A stretch of DNA of 64,000 bases from Fibrobacter sp. (GCA_017965445.1 JAGCPZ010000058.1:22949-86948); one strand, 5' to 3'; positions 1-8,836 are shown, counted from the first letter of the stretch. A program made the numbers and translations. Notes: generated from the sequence alone by a model not told the origin.

Positions 1-38
1 ACCTATTTCTAATATACAAAAATTGATCAAAAAAGCAA

Positions 39-413
39 CTAGTAGGCAAGTGCATTCAGCCAATAGCAAACCGCTACGACAACCGAAAGCAAAGCCAAAA
101 CGATTTGCCCCTTTTTGCCTTTCGAAAGAAATCCGGGAAGGCAACCCAAGGTTAAATAAACCGCAACAACAATGCCTACGATTTTAGTTATGTTGTGCGA
201 GAACCACGGAGACATCTTATGGCCGAGCTGTAAAAGGAGAATGGCAAAGAAAACCTGCAATAGCAGATGAACCACAAACATCGCACGACCTTTAGCCGTG
301 GCCAGTTTGAACATTCCTCCCGAGGTGAGAGACTTTACCGGATGTTTAAGAATCATAACAACGCTCATCACAACGACGAGGATTAGCAAAACAGCACCGA
401 TTATTGCAGTCAT
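39..413 (-). CDS. small integral membrane protein, paralog of the gene at 6864-7238
   Basis: The 124-residue product is very hydrophobic, with about four predicted membrane segments (roughly residues 3-22, 45-65, 73-92 and 102-120). It starts MTAIIGAVLL and shares that start, the central LLLQVFF segment, WFSH and the ending CYW with the protein at 6864-7238, so the two are clear paralogs. The ATG at 413 has an AGGAG ribosome site seven bases upstream. It is divergent from the CotH gene, with a 121-bp intergenic region between them. I do not recognise a characterised family and assign no function beyond an inner-membrane location. Confidence 0.75.
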   Translation of the reverse strand: MTAIIGAVLLILVVVMSVVMILKHPVKSLTSGGMFKLATAKGRAMFVVHLLLQVFFAILLLQLGHKMSPWFSHNITKIVGIVVAVYLTLGCLPGFLSKGKKGQIVLALLSVVVAVCYWLNALAY

Positions 414-534
414 TATTTTCTCCTGATAGTTTTTTGTGGTTCAATTTGCCATTTTTGTCAAATGGATTACTTCAAATATAAATCCAAAAGAAAAATAAAA
501 GCATATCCGCCATTTAAAATATATATTCAAATAC

Positions 535-3309
535 ATGGTGTATTGGCGGTTTTCACAGTTAAGCTTTATTGTTGCGCTCTCTGCGCTGTTGTCATCGTGT
601 TCCGATGAAAGCGCTACGCCCAGTTTTGCGATTCCCGCCGCCGGCAGTTCGGACAGTTCCGGGCCATCCCTCCCGTTTGTGGGCGGTACCGTGATGTTCA
701 CCGAGGTAGATCCGGTCAACATTTCTTACAAGGACCATGAAGGAGACGATGACGGCTGGATAGAACTGTTCAACACGTCGAACGATACCGTAGATTTATC
801 GGGAATGCACTTGACGGATTCTCTGGCAGTACCGTTTAAATGGACCTTCGGGAACGTAAAAATCCCGCCGCAGTCATTTATGCTCGTTTATCTTTCGGGC
901 AAGAACATTCCAGACTTTGTGGCGCCGCACGATTCAACCAACATGATTGGGCCAGGATGCTGGACATGGACCGACGCCCAAAGCGATCCGCCGGGCTACA
1001 GCTATGCGAACCCGCTTGACGGCAAATCGAAAAACTGCTTTAAAGAAAGCGGAGCAGGCCGATTCGGCGCCGTCATGCAATTGGGAGAAAACGAGGAACT
1101 GGGCTGGTCATCCATCTCGGTTTTCGTTGGCACAGGGAGTTCTGCAAAAGAGGACGTAGTCGATATATCAAGTACAAACGAAATTTTGATTCAAGCGTTC
1201 ATCACGCAGGGCAGAAAAGTTTCGTTTCGGCTGACGCAACCGAATATCGATGACTGGAAAGGCTACGAAATCGTGCTGACGGGAACAGGAGATTCTTCGA
1301 CCGTCTATCGCACCGCCATTCCGACGGGAACAACTTTTCCCGACCTTAAAAACATCTACGGTACCCGCATGAGTCCTGCCGCGAACGAGACACAAGAAGT
1401 GACAGTCAAAGTGTTCAGCTACACTGCACGAAATCGAGGGCATGAGCCTCATACGAATTTCAAGCTGAAAAAGTCTGGCGGGAGTTTGTACTTAATCAAC
1501 GCCAATGCAACCATCGCAGATTCGGTCGCCTACCCCGACATGCCGCATGGACAAAGCTGGAATTTCGGCACATTGCCTGACGGTTCCGTAGGTTTTGGAT
1601 ATGCAGAACCGACCCCATACGGACTCACGTCAACCCCCATCGTGCAGTCGTATTCGCCATCGCTAGACACGCTTGCAGAATTTCCTCCATCCGGCTTTTA
1701 CTCTACGCCTTTTGCCGTAGCGTTGCCGGAAAATGCTGCTGTTCGTTGCGAGCTAGGGGGATTTGCACCTACAGCAACCACCCCCGTAACAACAACATTG
1801 CAAATAATCAAGACGACCGTACTCCGGTGCGCCAGCTTTGTCGCGGGAGCTCATCCCAGCAATGAACTCAGCCGTACATACATATTCGAAGAACCTCCGA
1901 CTGTTCCTGCGATATTCCTGACAGCAAACCCGAATTCGCTATTCCATCCCGACACAGGAATCTACATGGAAGGAAATTTCGCACAAGAGAAGGAACCGCA
2001 TTTCGGCGCAAATTACTGGCTTGACAAAGAAATCCCCGTGACCGTGGCACTGCTGGAATCGGGCGCGAGCAGGCCTGCGTTCGAAAAACAAGCAGGACTG
2101 AAAATTTTCGGGAATTACAGCCGTCAAAGCCCCAAAAAATCCGTGACAATCACGTTCCGCGAGAAATATGGCGATAAACGCCTTAAGTACCCCCTGTTCC
2201 CCGAATTTCCAGAACTCAAAAGTTTCAAGGTGTTCATCTTGCGGAACAACGGCAGCAATTACGAGAACGACTACATCCGCGACAGACTCGCAAGTTCTTT
2301 AAGCGAAGGACTCGGGGTCGATTACCAGCGCGGGCGTTTTGCCATCGTATATTACAACGGCGAATACTTCGGCATTCATGACCTCCGCGAACGCTCCACC
2401 GAATACTACTTCGAAACCCATTACGGGATAGACCCAGACGCCATAGACCTGATCAAAGCAGACAACACCGTTACGGCAGGCTCTTCCGTCGATTACGTGG
2501 CCCTCATGGACTGGCTAGAAACGCACCACCTCGACAACGAAGAAAATTACAGTTATGTCGAATCAAAAATCGATGTTGACAACTTCATCAATTACATTCA
2601 AACAGAACTCTACGCAAACAACCGGGACTGGCCGGCAAACAACATCAAGAAATGGCGTTCGACAAGCCCGAACACGAAATGGAAATGGTTCCTGTACGAT
2701 CTCGATTTTGGCATGGGAAACGATTACAGCGATTACACAAACAACATATTTGAATTTGCAACAGCCGAAGATGGAGAGGGTTGGCCGAACGGCCCCGAAC
2801 ATACGCTGTTGTTGCGTCGCATGCTCGAAAACGAAAATTTCAAGACCGCGTTCGTGAACCGCATGGCCGTACTATTGCAGATGAACTTCGAAAGTTCACG
2901 AGTCCTCGCCCGCATCGAAAAAATGATGGCCGAAATCGAAGCCGAAATTCCGCGAGACCAGAAACGCTGGGGACTAAGCAAGAGCCGCATGGAAAAACAG
3001 CTCAACATAATAAAGGATTTTGCCAAGGAACGTCCCAACGTTGTCTATAACGAACTCCGGGAATACTTCAAGCTTGGGGTTGCAACACAAATGACGCTTT
3101 CCGCAAACGGCCCCGGAACAGTAGCCGTTCACGGGCTCAAGCTGGATGTACCGACGCTCACGATTCCTTTCTTCGCGGGCACCCCCGTGACGATTACGGC
3201 AGAAGCCTCCGCAAACGGCACTTGGGCCGGCTGGAACGACGGAATCACGGAGCAAACGCGGACAGTCCTCCCCGGCGAAATCGCCACATTAATAGCAAAT
3301 TTCAAGTAA
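535..3309 (+). CDS. CotH-kinase family lipoprotein with lamin-tail domain
   Basis: The N-terminus is a lipoprotein signal ending in the lipobox LSSC, so the protein should be exported and lipidated. After a short Ser/Pro linker comes a lamin-tail (LTD) beta-sandwich at about residues 50-115 (VMFTEVDP, DGWIELFNTS). A chitobiase-like C-terminal module lies at about 375-450 (FYSTPFAVAL). A CotH kinase-like domain follows at about 485-840 (GLKIFGNYSR, FLYDLDFGMGN). The last 70 residues resemble a divergent bacterial InlB B-type repeat (WAGWNDG). LTD plus CotH is a common surface-protein arrangement; CotH proteins are atypical kinases, but the substrate here is unknown. The ATG at 535 lacks an obvious ribosome site. 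The gene runs into the GH10 gene with a 115-bp gap. Confidence 0.85.
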   Translation: MVYWRFSQLSFIVALSALLSSCSDESATPSFAIPAAGSSDSSGPSLPFVGGTVMFTEVDPVNISYKDHEGDDDGWIELFNTSNDTVDLSGMHLTDSLAVPFKWTFGNVKIPPQSFMLVYLSGKNIPDFVAPHDSTNMIGPGCWTWTDAQSDPPGYSYANPLDGKSKNCFKESGAGRFGAVMQLGENEELGWSSISVFVGTGSSAKEDVVDISSTNEILIQAFITQGRKVSFRLTQPNIDDWKGYEIVLTGTGDSSTVYRTAIPTGTTFPDLKNIYGTRMSPAANETQEVTVKVFSYTARNRGHEPHTNFKLKKSGGSLYLINANATIADSVAYPDMPHGQSWNFGTLPDGSVGFGYAEPTPYGLTSTPIVQSYSPSLDTLAEFPPSGFYSTPFAVALPENAAVRCELGGFAPTATTPVTTTLQIIKTTVLRCASFVAGAHPSNELSRTYIFEEPPTVPAIFLTANPNSLFHPDTGIYMEGNFAQEKEPHFGANYWLDKEIPVTVALLESGASRPAFEKQAGLKIFGNYSRQSPKKSVTITFREKYGDKRLKYPLFPEFPELKSFKVFILRNNGSNYENDYIRDRLASSLSEGLGVDYQRGRFAIVYYNGEYFGIHDLRERSTEYYFETHYGIDPDAIDLIKADNTVTAGSSVDYVALMDWLETHHLDNEENYSYVESKIDVDNFINYIQTELYANNRDWPANNIKKWRSTSPNTKWKWFLYDLDFGMGNDYSDYTNNIFEFATAEDGEGWPNGPEHTLLLRRMLENENFKTAFVNRMAVLLQMNFESSRVLARIEKMMAEIEAEIPRDQKRWGLSKSRMEKQLNIIKDFAKERPNVVYNELREYFKLGVATQMTLSANGPGTVAVHGLKLDVPTLTIPFFAGTPVTITAEASANGTWAGWNDGITEQTRTVLPGEIATLIANFK

Positions 3310-3424
3310 AAAGACAACCATAGATATTTTGTCAATGATATTAATCGCTCCCATGAGCAATATCCGCATATTATCGAATAGATTTATTATTACGTGCTGT
3401 AACCTAAAAAAATCTGGAGTCGCA

Positions 3425-5695
3425 ATGAGTGTGTTTTCAAAAATATTTAAGGCTTTGACATTTGTTCTTGCGGTATCGACATTTTCTTTTGCCGCCTTGG
3501 CCGACAGCGCGTCCAAGTTTTTGGGCAACATTCCCGTTTTTGGCGAAATCCCCGAAGATTACGGCACCTACTGGAATCAGATTACTGCCGAGAACGGGTG
3601 CGTTTGGGGCTATGTCGAAAAAACACGTGGTGAATACGATTGGACCGGTTGCGACCTCGCCTATAACTGGGCAAAAAAGAATCATGCGCATTTTACGTAC
3701 CACACCCTGTTGTGGGGATCGCAAAATCCACAATGGTTAAGCAAACTCGATGTTGACGAAACCAAAAAAGCTTGGACAGATTGGATAGACTCCGTTAAAG
3801 AGCATTACCCCGACCTCGAAATGATTGAAGTAGTAAACGAGGCAGTCAAAAACGGCAACAGCTATCATTCCAGTTTTTCCAACAACAAACTGATTGAGGC
3901 GCTAGGCGGCGATAGCGGAAACTACGAATTCGTGGTCACGGCGTTCAAAATGGCACGTGAACGCTGGCCCAAAGCCATCCTAATTTACAATGACTACAAT
4001 ACAATCCAATGGAATAAGGAGCAAGCCATAGACCTTATTAAGAAAATCAAGGCCCAGGGTGCGCCGATTGATGCCTTTGGAATGCAGTTTCACGAAACAA
4101 CCGCACAAGGGAGCGGCAAACGCAAGTGCTTGCATTTCTCCGTCCTCAAACGCGCACTTAACGATGCACACGAACAAACAGGCCTTCCCATATACATTAC
4201 ACAATACGATGTCGGAGACAAGGACGATAATCTTCAGAAAAAGTGCTACATAGAGCATATTCCGCTCTTGATGGAAACAGAATACGTGAAGGGCATTACC
4301 CTTTGGGGCTACATTTACGGCAAAACTTGGTTGGAGGAGGGTAATTCCGGCCTTATCAAAGACGGCGTTGACCGCCCGGCAATGACTTGGCTCAAGGAAT
4401 ATTTCAAGGATTCGAGAGTTCGTCGCTATATGCTAGGCCTTGCCAACGGTGCAGAAAAACGTCTAGGTAATGTCATTGTCGATGATCAATCCATTCCCGA
4501 AGATTATGAGGACTACTGGAATGAAATTACTACGGATAACGCGTGCACATGGATTGCCGTCGAAAAGGAACGCGGCAATTACGATTTTTCAAAATGCGAT
4601 GCCGTTCATCAGTGGACTGTTTTAAATCGATGGGATACTCGCATGCCCTTCAAGTTCCGCAATCTGCTGAAAGGGACGCATTTACCACATTGGCTGAATG
4701 GGCTCGACGTGAACGAAACCAAGGAAGCCATTACGGCTTGGTTTGACGCTGTTGCCAAGCATTATCCCGAAATTTACCAGATTGAAGTTGTCGATGGAGC
4801 CGTCCGTAATAGCACAGGTCACTATCATTCCGGATTTGATGCCTACAACAACGTAATTGAGGCTCTCGGCGGCGATGATGGCGACTACAAGTTTGTAGCC
4901 ACGGCCTTCAATATGGCTCGTAAACGCTGGCCTTATGCGACCCTGATTTACAACGATTATGACGAAATGCGTTGGGAAAACGATCCGACGGTTAATCTCA
5001 TTCTGAAACTTCAAGAACAAAATGCGGCTATCGATGCATTTGGATTGCAGGCAGCAAACTGGATGATCCAAGGTTCAGGCCCTGAGATAAAGTGCATTGC
5101 CGGAAGTACAATACGGGACGGCATTCAAAAAATTTACGACAAGATAAAGATTCCCTTGCTCATTACAGAATACAGCATCGGTACGGATGATGACAACCTT
5201 CAGAAAGCTTGCTTTGCAGAACATATTCCCGTCTTCATGGAATCGGAATATGTTGCGGGAGTCACTCTGTGGGGCTACATTTACGGGGAAACGCCGCGGA
5301 TGAGCCCCACAAATACAGGCCTCATCAAAAATGGAAATAATCGCCCCGCTATGGACTGGCTTGAACAATATTTCATTAAGCACTGGGCAGACAGCAAGAA
5401 CATGTGGTCCCGGGGCATTCCGACACACCCACTAGACTCGTTAGATTCAATCGCTTTGGAAAATCCAAATGCATTTGACAGAAAAATCGGTAACAGGATT
5501 CGCCTAGAGCAGAACACGCTCCAGAATTACGATGTATTCGATGTGCAAGGCGTGCACTTGAGCAAGCTCTCGGCATACGGCTTTAAAGATGCAGCCGCCA
5601 AGTTCAAGTCCACAAGCACCGCGAAGTCATCGGGAATCTACTTCTTGCGCAGCCGCACCACCGGCAAGATGAAGAGCGTTAGAGTCATGAGATAG
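3425..5695 (+). CDS. tandem double GH10 (xylanase-family) secreted protein with degenerate active sites
   Basis: The start at 3425 is chosen because GGAG lies six bases upstream and a signal peptide follows at once (cleavage near AALADS); an upstream in-frame ATG at 3329 gives no signal. The 756-residue product holds two GH10 barrels, about residues 27-345 and 360-665. Domain 1 keeps the acid/base motif VVNEA (E139) but reads ITQYDV where the family has ITE, so the nucleophile is Q260. Domain 2 keeps the nucleophile motif ITEYS (E582) but reads VVDGA at the acid/base site (D457-G458). The His of the GH10 WHSQ motif is also replaced (LLWGSQ). The C-terminus is basic, with YDVFDVQG, SGIYFLRS and a final SVRVMR, resembling type IX secretion C-terminal domains. 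It may bind xylan, act weakly, or be catalytically dead; it is probably a cell-surface or secreted plant-wall protein. Confidence 0.85.
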   Translation: MSVFSKIFKALTFVLAVSTFSFAALADSASKFLGNIPVFGEIPEDYGTYWNQITAENGCVWGYVEKTRGEYDWTGCDLAYNWAKKNHAHFTYHTLLWGSQNPQWLSKLDVDETKKAWTDWIDSVKEHYPDLEMIEVVNEAVKNGNSYHSSFSNNKLIEALGGDSGNYEFVVTAFKMARERWPKAILIYNDYNTIQWNKEQAIDLIKKIKAQGAPIDAFGMQFHETTAQGSGKRKCLHFSVLKRALNDAHEQTGLPIYITQYDVGDKDDNLQKKCYIEHIPLLMETEYVKGITLWGYIYGKTWLEEGNSGLIKDGVDRPAMTWLKEYFKDSRVRRYMLGLANGAEKRLGNVIVDDQSIPEDYEDYWNEITTDNACTWIAVEKERGNYDFSKCDAVHQWTVLNRWDTRMPFKFRNLLKGTHLPHWLNGLDVNETKEAITAWFDAVAKHYPEIYQIEVVDGAVRNSTGHYHSGFDAYNNVIEALGGDDGDYKFVATAFNMARKRWPYATLIYNDYDEMRWENDPTVNLILKLQEQNAAIDAFGLQAANWMIQGSGPEIKCIAGSTIRDGIQKIYDKIKIPLLITEYSIGTDDDNLQKACFAEHIPVFMESEYVAGVTLWGYIYGETPRMSPTNTGLIKNGNNRPAMDWLEQYFIKHWADSKNMWSRGIPTHPLDSLDSIALENPNAFDRKIGNRIRLEQNTLQNYDVFDVQGVHLSKLSAYGFKDAAAKFKSTSTAKSSGIYFLRSRTTGKMKSVRVMR

Positions 5696-5703
5696 AAAGT
5701 CTG

Positions 5704-6840
5704 TTATCGTTTTTTCACACGACCTATATACGTTCCGTCTTTTTTGAGCAAGCTATTGTAATCGACCACCATTAGATGGTCTGCATGTTCCAATTCATCG
5801 ACTACAAAGGAAAAATCCTTTAAGTCAAAACGGTATAGCACAAGAAATCCTTTTTTATCCTCGGCATTATCGTTTCTGCGGACCAAGGCATACAATTCGC
5901 TGCAACGCTTTCCATCTTGAGATACGCAAAAATGCTTGCTAGACACTCCGCCTAACGCAAAATCATCTATCATTAAGCTTTTTTGGTAAGTCACGGCGAC
6001 CAAAGTATCTCCTTCATTTTCAACAAGCTTTTTTACACGGAAGTATGCTTTTTTAGACAAATCGCAGGGAATAGCGAAGCCATTTGCATAGCACATTTCA
6101 AAAGGAATAATGGAACTTTCATTTTCCTTGATAAATCGGCTAGCTAAACGTGTTTCGTAAATTGATGAAAATACATCTTCTATTCTATACTTATCGATAA
6201 CATCCGATTCTTCAATACGCACGTCCATTCCATTTGTTGGCCAAGCAACAAGGAACTCTGCTAAAACATTTTCAGGGAAAAGCTTTTTTGAAACGGAAAC
6301 ATGCACATAAAGGTTATCACACTCTAGCCCATCCTTTGCTAAACATTCGGATTCAAGAGATCCATCCTCGTTCAAATAGATTTCAGAATATTCGGCATAC
6401 TCATCAGATTCCGAATACGCCATGAAGTCAACCTTTACTTTCACGCCCTTCAGGGAATCATTATAATTTAACTTTTTCACAAGGCTCACCAGCAAGGAAG
6501 AATCTAGCGAACAAGGATGCCTTAGCACAAAGCCATCTACATCGGAAAAACAAACTTTGTAATAAATCTGTTGATTTTCACGAACGGTCAATTTCCGTAC
6601 ATCTTTAAGCACCTTGTCTATTTCAGAACTGAATTTTCTATTTCTGAACACGCTCCATGCATTATCCAAATCAAAAAAATCATTGAGTCTTGTCGAATCC
6701 ATTACGCTATAGGTTTTCAAAGAAACCGGACCCGAGAAAACCGCATTGGCTGAGGCCGTATTTTTAGATACCGGCTCGCTTTTTTGACCACATCCGACCA
6801 AAAGAACTATAACAAAAAAAACTAAAATTCTAAACAACAC
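5704..6840 (-). CDS. hypothetical lipoprotein
   Basis: A hydrophobic signal ends in the lipobox VGCGQK, followed by about 360 residues of soluble sequence with scattered Cys and no family I recognise. The open frame extends back to 6969, but that would overlap the upstream membrane-protein gene and place 43 residues before the signal. The GTG at 6840, 24 bases after that gene's stop, is the likely start. It probably forms a two-gene unit with 6864-7238 and converges on the GH10 gene with a 9-bp gap. Likely an outer-membrane or periplasmic lipoprotein. Confidence 0.65.
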   Translation of the reverse strand: MLFRILVFFVIVLLVGCGQKSEPVSKNTASANAVFSGPVSLKTYSVMDSTRLNDFFDLDNAWSVFRNRKFSSEIDKVLKDVRKLTVRENQQIYYKVCFSDVDGFVLRHPCSLDSSLLVSLVKKLNYNDSLKGVKVKVDFMAYSESDEYAEYSEIYLNEDGSLESECLAKDGLECDNLYVHVSVSKKLFPENVLAEFLVAWPTNGMDVRIEESDVIDKYRIEDVFSSIYETRLASRFIKENESSIIPFEMCYANGFAIPCDLSKKAYFRVKKLVENEGDTLVAVTYQKSLMIDDFALGGVSSKHFCVSQDGKRCSELYALVRRNDNAEDKKGFLVLYRFDLKDFSFVVDELEHADHLMVVDYNSLLKKDGTYIGRVKKR

Positions 6841-6863
6841 TCTATTCGAGGACTCGCAAAAAA

Positions 6864-7238
6864 TCAAAACGCAATGACGTTCACCCAATAACAGAATGCA
6901 GTCACAGCCGAAAGCGGAGTCATTACAAATCGCTCTTTCTTGCTTTTGGAAAAAAGATTGCCAAGGCAATTAAGCGACAAATAAACGGCAAAAAAAATCC
7001 CGATGATTTTAGTCACTTTATGGGAAAACCAAAGCGGGTAAACATGACCTAATTGCAAAAGAACGATGGCAAAGAACACTTGCAACAACAACTGGGTCAC
7101 AAGCACAAAACGCAATTTTGCCGGAAAGACTTTAAAGCGCCCTCCCAAGGTAAATTCGCCAAGTGGCACCCCCAGAATCAAGGCAATGCTCATGACAACC
7201 ACGAGCAAAAGCAAAACGGCACCGATTATCGCAGTCAT
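6864..7238 (-). CDS. small integral membrane protein, paralog of the gene at 39-413
   Basis: The product has 124 residues and about four membrane segments, with the same MTAIIGAVLL start and the LLLQVFFAI, WFSH and CYW landmarks as its paralog at 39-413. The ATG at 7238 has a GGAGG ribosome site five bases upstream; an in-frame TTG at 7250 would place that site inside the gene. It is followed by the lipoprotein gene on the same strand. The pair of paralogs brackets the CotH/GH10 block, suggesting an old local duplication. Function unknown. Confidence 0.75.
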   Translation of the reverse strand: MTAIIGAVLLLLVVVMSIALILGVPLGEFTLGGRFKVFPAKLRFVLVTQLLLQVFFAIVLLQLGHVYPLWFSHKVTKIIGIFFAVYLSLNCLGNLFSKSKKERFVMTPLSAVTAFCYWVNVIAF

Positions 7239-7288
7239 AAAAACCTCCAAATAAAGTATAATGAAATTTCAGAAGAAGCGTCCGAAAT

Positions 7289-7591
7289 TTATTTCTTGTA
7301 GAGGTCGGAATGCGTCCCGGTATCTACCAACTCAAGAATCAAAATGTTTTCTTCAATTTTGTAGATGAGCAAAAGATCCGGTAGAACAAGGCATTCTCTG
7401 TGGCCAATCCAATTCCCTACTAATGCATGATCCTTAAATCGTGCGTCAAGAGATTCACCTTTTTGCAACAAATTCACAACATCTTTGATTTTTCTAACGT
7501 TGTCCAAGTTTCTTTTGGCAATTAGTTTAAGATGTTTCTTGAAGCGGTTTGTAATCCGTAAATTATACTTGAACCCGTCTTTAGTACTCAT
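7289..7591 (-). CDS. yafQ: YafQ-type mRNA interferase toxin (RelE/ParE superfamily)
   Basis: The 100-residue basic protein has the compact RelE fold pattern: an N-terminal helix rich in Lys/Arg (RFKKHLKLIAKR), the central DHALVGNW strand motif, ECLVLPDLLLIYKI, and the C-terminal TGTHSDLY that carries the catalytic His of YafQ. Such toxins cleave ribosome-bound mRNA. Its ATG overlaps the antitoxin stop codon by four bases (ATGA), so the two genes are translationally coupled with the antitoxin first. Length and motifs are intact, so it is probably functional. Confidence 0.9.
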   Translation of the reverse strand: MSTKDGFKYNLRITNRFKKHLKLIAKRNLDNVRKIKDVVNLLQKGESLDARFKDHALVGNWIGHRECLVLPDLLLIYKIEENILILELVDTGTHSDLYKK

Positions 7592-7863
7592 ACCTTTATA
7601 TCCAACTCATCAAGCAATTCATCAAACGACGCATACGTCTTGGCGTTAGGATCGTGAGCGAGTTCTTCGCCTTCCTTTATCGCTTCGAGGAGTTCTTTGG
7701 ACGGAGGTCTAGTAACGGCAAACGGCAAGCCGTGGTGCAAAATGGCCTGTTTCAGAAAAACGGTAAACGCCTGGGAAAGAGTCAGTCCCAAGTCGTTGAA
7801 GAGTTCTGTTGCCTGAGCCTTAAGCTCTTTATCAATTCGAATATTTGTTACCACGGTGCTCAT
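7588..7863 (-). CDS. dinJ: RelB/DinJ-family antitoxin
   Basis: The ATG at 7863 is preferred: AGGGG lies just upstream and it gives the usual 91-residue length (MSTVVTNIRIDKELK). The N-terminal half is a ribbon-helix-helix DNA-binding region (NIRIDKELKAQATELFNDLG). The C-terminal half (ELLEAIKEGEEL...SFDELLDELD) is the acidic toxin-neutralising tail. It overlaps the yafQ-type toxin by four bases. By family it represses its own promoter and blocks the toxin. An upstream in-frame ATG at 7941 would add 26 residues that do not fit the family. Confidence 0.9.
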   Translation of the reverse strand: MSTVVTNIRIDKELKAQATELFNDLGLTLSQAFTVFLKQAILHHGLPFAVTRPPSKELLEAIKEGEELAHDPNAKTYASFDELLDELDIKV

Positions 7864-7967
7864 ACCCCTAAATATACCACAAAAAGTTGCTTTTGTAAAG
7901 CGATTGTTGTGTTTATGTTGCGAAACTATCGATTTCGTCATTTTTTCCCAATTCCTCGAATTTTATC

Positions 7968-8023
7968 AAAGATAAAACAGGAATGAGCCGTAGCGTGCAA
8001 CCGGTTGGTTGCAAAATTTTACA
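7968..8023 (+). repeat. 56-bp direct repeat, copy 1
   Basis: This copy matches 8774-8829 at 49 of 56 positions with no gaps. Both begin AAAGATAAAACAGG and end GCAAAATTTTACA. The two copies bracket the DUF4258/RHH toxin-antitoxin module. Copy 1 contains a perfect hairpin, GCAACC-GGTT-GGTTGC, that is partly lost in copy 2. The rest of the 305-bp gap at 7864-8168 holds only this repeat and the promoter at 8134-8164. Confidence 0.85.
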
Positions 8024-8133
8024 CTAAAAAGCAAGTCCAAACGTCTCGTTAATGCGTGTATATATAATGGTAGGGAAAGTTTCTCTATCGCCATACGGGG
8101 GCGTTCCCGATTTATGGTCAAAACTCTAAAACG

Positions 8134-8164
8134 TATTGACAAAGTCAATACTGTAGAGTATATT
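8134..8164 (+). promoter_or_regulatory. promoter with operator-like inverted repeat for the DUF4258/RHH module
   Basis: A consensus -35 (TTGACA, 8136-8141) and a -10 (TATATT, 8159-8164) are separated by exactly 17 bases. The -35 lies inside a perfect 7-bp inverted repeat, TATTGAC-AAA-GTCAATA (8134-8150), well placed for autorepression by the ribbon-helix-helix antitoxin. The ATG of the first gene begins only five bases after the -10 and has no ribosome site, so its transcript may be leaderless. Confidence 0.7.
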
Positions 8165-8168
8165 ATAT

Positions 8169-8393
8169 ATGAACATAAAAATAAGCGAACATGCAGCTAA
8201 AAGGATGGCAGAACGGAATATACCCGAAGATGTTATCCGAAATGCTTTCGATGCCGAGGATTGGGAATCTTACGACGTGTCCGAAGTTGACGAATCCGCC
8301 ATAATCGTGACAAAGACAATCAACGGGAAAAAATGGTGTTTCGTTTTTAACTGGGAAACGAAAACTCTTATCACCTGCTATCCGAGGAGGTAA
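8169..8393 (+). CDS. DUF4258-domain protein, probable toxin of a toxin-antitoxin pair
   Basis: The 74-residue product begins with the DUF4258 signature (ISEHAAKRMAERNIPEDVI), then an acidic middle and a beta-rich end (KWCFVFNWETKTLITCYP). Small DUF4258 proteins resemble RelE/BrnT-like toxins and often precede an antitoxin. The stop is three bases before the start of the RHH gene. No Shine-Dalgarno precedes the ATG, whereas the downstream gene has a perfect one lying inside the end of this frame. Toxin activity is inferred from family and context only. Confidence 0.75.
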   Translation: MNIKISEHAAKRMAERNIPEDVIRNAFDAEDWESYDVSEVDESAIIVTKTINGKKWCFVFNWETKTLITCYPRR

Positions 8394-8396
8394 CCA

Positions 8397-8720
8397 ATGT
8401 ACAAAGGACTTACCGAAAAAGAAATTAAAATCGCCAAGCACTACGAGAATATGACGGAAGCCGAAGCTAATGCGGAACATGAATGGGCTAAGGCAAATGG
8501 CCTGTCTTTTTCTGGACCAGGAGCGATGTCCAAAGTCATAGCGGCAGCAAAGACCCGATCCGAGAACAAAGCCCGTATGGTGTCTATCCGCATGGACTGC
8601 GAGGACATCGAGGGCATCAAGGCCAAGGCTGCACGGATGGGGGTAAACTACCAGACGCTCATCAAAACGCTGGTCCACCGATATCTTAACGGCACTGTGA
8701 CATTCTCTGAACTGTTTTAA
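8397..8720 (+). CDS. ribbon-helix-helix (BrnA/CopG-like) antitoxin
   Basis: The 107-residue protein has a C-terminal ribbon-helix-helix region (ARMVSIRMDCEDIEGIKAKA, then VNYQTLIKTLVHRYLNG) and an N-terminal helical part likely to contact the partner. A strong GAGGAGG site at 8384-8390 sits within the last codons of the preceding toxin gene, so this second gene should be translated much better than the first. It is followed by a Rho-independent terminator. It should bind the operator-like repeat at 8134-8150. Confidence 0.8.
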   Translation: MYKGLTEKEIKIAKHYENMTEAEANAEHEWAKANGLSFSGPGAMSKVIAAAKTRSENKARMVSIRMDCEDIEGIKAKAARMGVNYQTLIKTLVHRYLNGTVTFSELF

Positions 8721-8735
8721 TGTTTGATGACTTCG

Positions 8736-8762
8736 GCCCGCCCTATGACGGGCTTTGTTTTT
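8736..8762 (+). terminator. Rho-independent terminator of the toxin-antitoxin module
   Basis: A GCCCG/CGGGC stem with an 8-base loop is followed by TTTGTTTTT, starting 15 bases after the antitoxin stop. Confidence 0.8.
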
Positions 8763-8773
8763 CAACGAATTAT

Positions 8774-8829
8774 AAAGATAAAACAGGAACGGGCTCTAGC
8801 GTGCAGTCAGTTGGTTGCAAAATTTTACA
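8774..8829 (+). repeat. 56-bp direct repeat, copy 2
   Basis: Second copy of the element at 7968-8023 (7 substitutions, no gaps), directly after the terminator of the toxin-antitoxin module and before the folded element at 8837-8950. The spacing of the copies suggests the module moved or was duplicated as a unit. Confidence 0.85.
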
Positions 8830-8836
8830 AGCATTT

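Noticed and set aside
3329..3424. Earlier in-frame ATG of the GH10 gene
   Set aside because: It would place 32 residues before a normal signal peptide and has no ribosome site; GGAG precedes the ATG at 3425.
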